53,169 bases of DNA from Pseudomonas sp. SLFW (GTDB taxonomy: Bacteria; Pseudomonadota; Gammaproteobacteria; Pseudomonadales; Pseudomonadaceae): the NCBI RefSeq assembly GCF_009905615.1, contig NZ_JAAAKW010000027.1, positions 1 through 53,169 of the forward strand, read 5' to 3'. A program made the position numbers and the translations under genes. The notes beneath the pieces were generated by a model. It searched no databases. It saw only the letters and a list, made by a program, of their open reading frames with translations, and had not been told where the DNA came from. Positions 51,100 through 53,169 of this stretch are shown here, in pieces. Each line of letters begins with the position of its first letter. Position 1 is the first letter of the stretch.

Positions 51100-52581
51100 A
51101 TGACCACCGTTCGCACCCGCATCGCGCCATCGCCCACCGGCGACCCCCACGTTGGCACGGCTTACATCGCACTCTTCAACTATTGCTTTGCCAAGCAGCA
51201 TGGCGGCGAATTCATCCTGCGCATTGAAGACACCGATCAGCTGCGCTCGACCCGCGAGTCCGAACAACAGATTTTCGACGCCCTGCGCTGGCTCGGCATC
51301 GAGTGGAGTGAAGGCCCGGACGTCGGTGGTCCTCACGGCCCTTATCGCCAGAGCGAGCGGGGCGACATCTATAAGAAATACACCCAGCAACTGGTCGATG
51401 CCGGTCATGCCTTCCCATGCTTCTGCACCGCCGAAGAGCTGGATCAGATGCGTGCCGAGCAGATGGCCCGAGGCGAAACCCCGCGTTACGACGGCCGTGC
51501 GCTGCTGCTTTCCAAGGAGGAAGTCGAGCGCCGTCTGGCCGCAGGCGAACCCCATGTCATCCGCATGAAAGTGCCGAGCGAAGGCGTGTGCGTGGTGCCG
51601 GACATCTTGCGCGGCGAAGTCGAAATTCCGTGGGACCGCATGGACATGCAGGTCCTGATGAAGACCGACGGGCTGCCGACTTACTTCCTCGCCAACGTCG
51701 TCGATGACCACCTGATGGGCATCACCCACGTGCTGCGCGGCGAAGAATGGTTGCCATCGGCGCCGAAGCTGATCCTGCTGTATGAATACTTCGGCTGGGA
51801 AAAACCGGCGCTGTGTTACATGCCGCTCCTGCGTAACCCGGACAAGAGCAAGCTGTCCAAGCGCAAGAACCCGACCTCGGTGACGTTCTACGAGCGCATG
51901 GGCTTCATGCCCGAAGCGATGCTCAACTACCTGGGCCGTATGGGCTGGTCGATGCCGGATGAGCGCGAGAAGTTCTCGCTGCAGGAAATGGTCGAGCACT
52001 TCGACCTGAACCGCGTCTCGCTCGGCGGGCCGATTTTCGACATCGAGAAACTGTCCTGGCTCAACGGCCAGTGGCTGCGCGAGCTGCCGGTCGAAGAATT
52101 TGCCGCCCGCGTGCAGAAGTGGGCGTTCAACAGCGACTACATGATGAAGATCGCGCCCCACGTGCAGGGACGCGTCGAAACCTTCAGCCAGGTTGCGCCG
52201 CTGGGAGGATTTTTCTTTGCCGGTGGTGTGAACCCGGACCCGAAGCTGTTCGAGCACAAGAAGCTGTCGCCTGAGCAAGTGCGTCAGGTGCTGCAACTGA
52301 TCCTCTGGAAGCTTGAGTCGCTGCGTCAGTGGGAAAAGGACACCATCACCGGCTGCATTCAGGCGGTGGTCGAACATTTGGAGCTCAAGCTGCGTGATGC
52401 CATGCCGCTGATGTTTGCGGCCATTACCGGTCAGGCGAACTCGGTCTCGGTGACCGATGCGATGGAAATCCTCGGCCCGGACCTGACTCGCTACCGTCTG
52501 CGTCAGGCGCTGGACCTGCTGGGCGGCGTGTCGAAGAAAGAAAACAAAGAGTGGGAAAAGCTGCTCGGCGCCATTGGCTGA
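51100..52581 (+). CDS. gltX: Glutamyl-tRNA synthetase
   Basis: A 493-aa class I aminoacyl-tRNA synthetase charging tRNA-Glu. The HIGH-type motif is in TRIAPSPTGDPHVGTAYIAL, the KMSKS-type motif in PDKSKLSKRKNPTS, and FCTAEELDQM and GLPTYFLANVVDDHLMGITH are family-typical. I chose the ATG at 51100, where the conserved N-terminus (MTTVRTRIAPS) begins. tRNA-Glu lies just downstream among the tRNA genes, the common Pseudomonas arrangement. Confidence 0.97.
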   Translation: MTTVRTRIAPSPTGDPHVGTAYIALFNYCFAKQHGGEFILRIEDTDQLRSTRESEQQIFDALRWLGIEWSEGPDVGGPHGPYRQSERGDIYKKYTQQLVDAGHAFPCFCTAEELDQMRAEQMARGETPRYDGRALLLSKEEVERRLAAGEPHVIRMKVPSEGVCVVPDILRGEVEIPWDRMDMQVLMKTDGLPTYFLANVVDDHLMGITHVLRGEEWLPSAPKLILLYEYFGWEKPALCYMPLLRNPDKSKLSKRKNPTSVTFYERMGFMPEAMLNYLGRMGWSMPDEREKFSLQEMVEHFDLNRVSLGGPIFDIEKLSWLNGQWLRELPVEEFAARVQKWAFNSDYMMKIAPHVQGRVETFSQVAPLGGFFFAGGVNPDPKLFEHKKLSPEQVRQVLQLILWKLESLRQWEKDTITGCIQAVVEHLELKLRDAMPLMFAAITGQANSVSVTDAMEILGPDLTRYRLRQALDLLGGVSKKENKEWEKLLGAIG

Positions 52582-52594
52582 GGGGCACTCTGTC

Positions 52595-52624
52595 GTTGCG
52601 TGCCGCTTGAGTGCGGCATGCAGC
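52595..52624 (+). other. Stable hairpin after gltX
   Basis: GTTGCGTGCCGC (52595-52606) pairs with GCGGCATGCAGC (52613-52624), with two G-T pairs, around a 6-base loop, 13 bases after the gltX stop. It has no T-run, so it is more likely an RNA 3'-end stabiliser than an intrinsic terminator. Confidence 0.5.
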
Positions 52625-52708
52625 GAGCGAAAGGTCGAGGTTTTCCGGGGGAGGGCGGTAAGTGATTGTTATCCCGGAAAATTCTTTTGAAATATGTTTA
52701 AAAAAAGT

Positions 52709-52737
52709 TTGACAGGTATTCGGGTCGCACTTAATAT
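52709..52737 (+). promoter_or_regulatory. Strong sigma-70 promoter of the tRNA operon
   Basis: TTGACA (52709-52714), 17-bp spacer, TAATAT (52732-52737), followed by GCGCCCCG. Near-consensus hexamers with a GC-rich discriminator are typical of stable-RNA promoters under stringent (ppGpp) control. Confidence 0.9.
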
Positions 52738-52802
52738 GCGCCCCGTCCACACGGCAACACAGAAACACGGCGGCAACGCAGTGTGATGTGACGGTGTAAT
52801 GT

Positions 52803-52878
52803 GGGGCTATAGCTCAGCTGGGAGAGCGCCTGCATGGCATGCAGGAGGTCAGCGGTTCGATCCCGCTTAGCTCCACCA
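52803..52878 (+). tRNA. tRNA-Ala (GGC anticodon)
   Basis: A 76-nt cloverleaf: acceptor GGGGCTA pairs with TAGCTCC, the D-arm has AGCTCAGCTGGGAGAGC, the anticodon arm CTGCATGGCATGCAG gives GGC, the T-arm has GGTTCGATCC, and CCA is encoded. Confidence 0.98.
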
Positions 52879-52964
52879 ATTTAGAAGTTTCAAGGTCGGC
52901 TACACTGCCTTGGAGTTTGTACCGCAAATCGGAACCAGCACCGATCAGGTACACAAAGGGTTAC

Positions 52965-53040
52965 GTCCCCTTCGTCTAGTGGCCTAGGACACCGCCCTTT
53001 CACGGCGGTAACAGGGGTTCGAGTCCCCTAGGGGACGCCA
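52965..53040 (+). tRNA. tRNA-Glu (TTC anticodon)
   Basis: A 76-nt cloverleaf: acceptor GTCCCCT pairs with AGGGGAC, the anticodon arm CCGCCCTTTCACGGCGG gives TTC, the T-arm has GGTTCGAGTCC, and GCCA is encoded. It is the substrate of the neighbouring GltX. Confidence 0.98.
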
Positions 53041-53092
53041 GCTTTACCGAGTGATGCCGCAAGGTTGATCTCCGCCGCGAGGCGCTAAATCT

Positions 53093-53168
53093 GGGGCTAT
53101 AGCTCAGCTGGGAGAGCGCCTGCATGGCATGCAGGAGGTCAGCGGTTCGATCCCGCTTAGCTCCACCA
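53093..53168 (+). tRNA. tRNA-Ala (GGC anticodon), second copy
   Basis: Identical in sequence to the tRNA-Ala at 52803-52878; complete with CCA, ending one base before the window edge. The Ala-Glu-Ala order suggests that further copies may continue beyond the window. Confidence 0.97.
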
Positions 53169-53169
53169 A

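Overview
The window is a stretch of a Pseudomonas chromosome, probably from the P. fluorescens or P. syringae side of the genus. The evidence is high GC, dense short operons, many LysR regulators, several families of Pseudomonas-type REP palindromes (for example the GGAGCGAATTCATTCGCGAA type), a Pseudomonas-type Fur box, and a gltX gene followed by a tRNA-Ala/tRNA-Glu/tRNA-Ala run. It reads as core chromosome with metabolic modules. No transposase, phage gene, CRISPR array or rRNA was seen.

Left part (1-10.8 kb): an FTR1-type iron permease cut by the window edge, with a near-consensus Fur box upstream; a LysR regulator divergent from a CitMHS citrate-type carrier and two AtuA-type proteins (a tight three-gene operon); a coupled pair of exported proteins of unknown function (a 721-aa periplasmic protein and a DUF3142 protein); and a TonB-dependent siderophore receptor. 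A four-unit tandem array of 135-bp REP-bearing repeats follows.

Middle-left (11.4-28 kb): a LacI-type regulator, L-talarate/galactarate dehydratase and a GudP-type transporter form a sugar-diacid module with two identical LacI-like operators. Next come an AraC regulator with an ethanolamine module (permease, EutB, EutC); a gamma-butyrobetaine-dioxygenase-like gene with an EamA transporter and a divergent LysR gene; a type-2 argC with a divergent LysR gene; a small lipoprotein; a dienelactone-hydrolase-like enzyme; and repeat-rich non-coding DNA.

Centre (28.8-37.4 kb): wecB, a BcsB-like gene, nfrB, nfrA and a glycosidase-like gene. NfrB carries a processive glycosyltransferase domain and two MshEN-like c-di-GMP-binding repeats; NfrA has TPR repeats and a beta-barrel-like C-terminus. 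WecB would supply UDP-ManNAc. This looks like a c-di-GMP-controlled surface polysaccharide secretion system related to the E. coli phage N4 receptor system, with a BcsB-like subunit added.

Right part (37.7-53.2 kb): an operon for a beta-hydroxyacid dehydrogenase, ArgE and a DUF1028 protein. After it lies a compact cluster of a dehydrogenase, a GlpT/PgtP-type organophosphate antiporter, a LysR regulator and a phosphonopyruvate hydrolase (Thr118 in the PKDTS loop). I read this cluster as a possible phosphonate uptake and C-P cleavage pathway that uses a dehydrogenase rather than an aminotransferase; it is the strongest candidate here for an undescribed system. A triple-PAS GGDEF-EAL protein, an EmrAB-type efflux pair, gltX and three tRNA genes complete the window.
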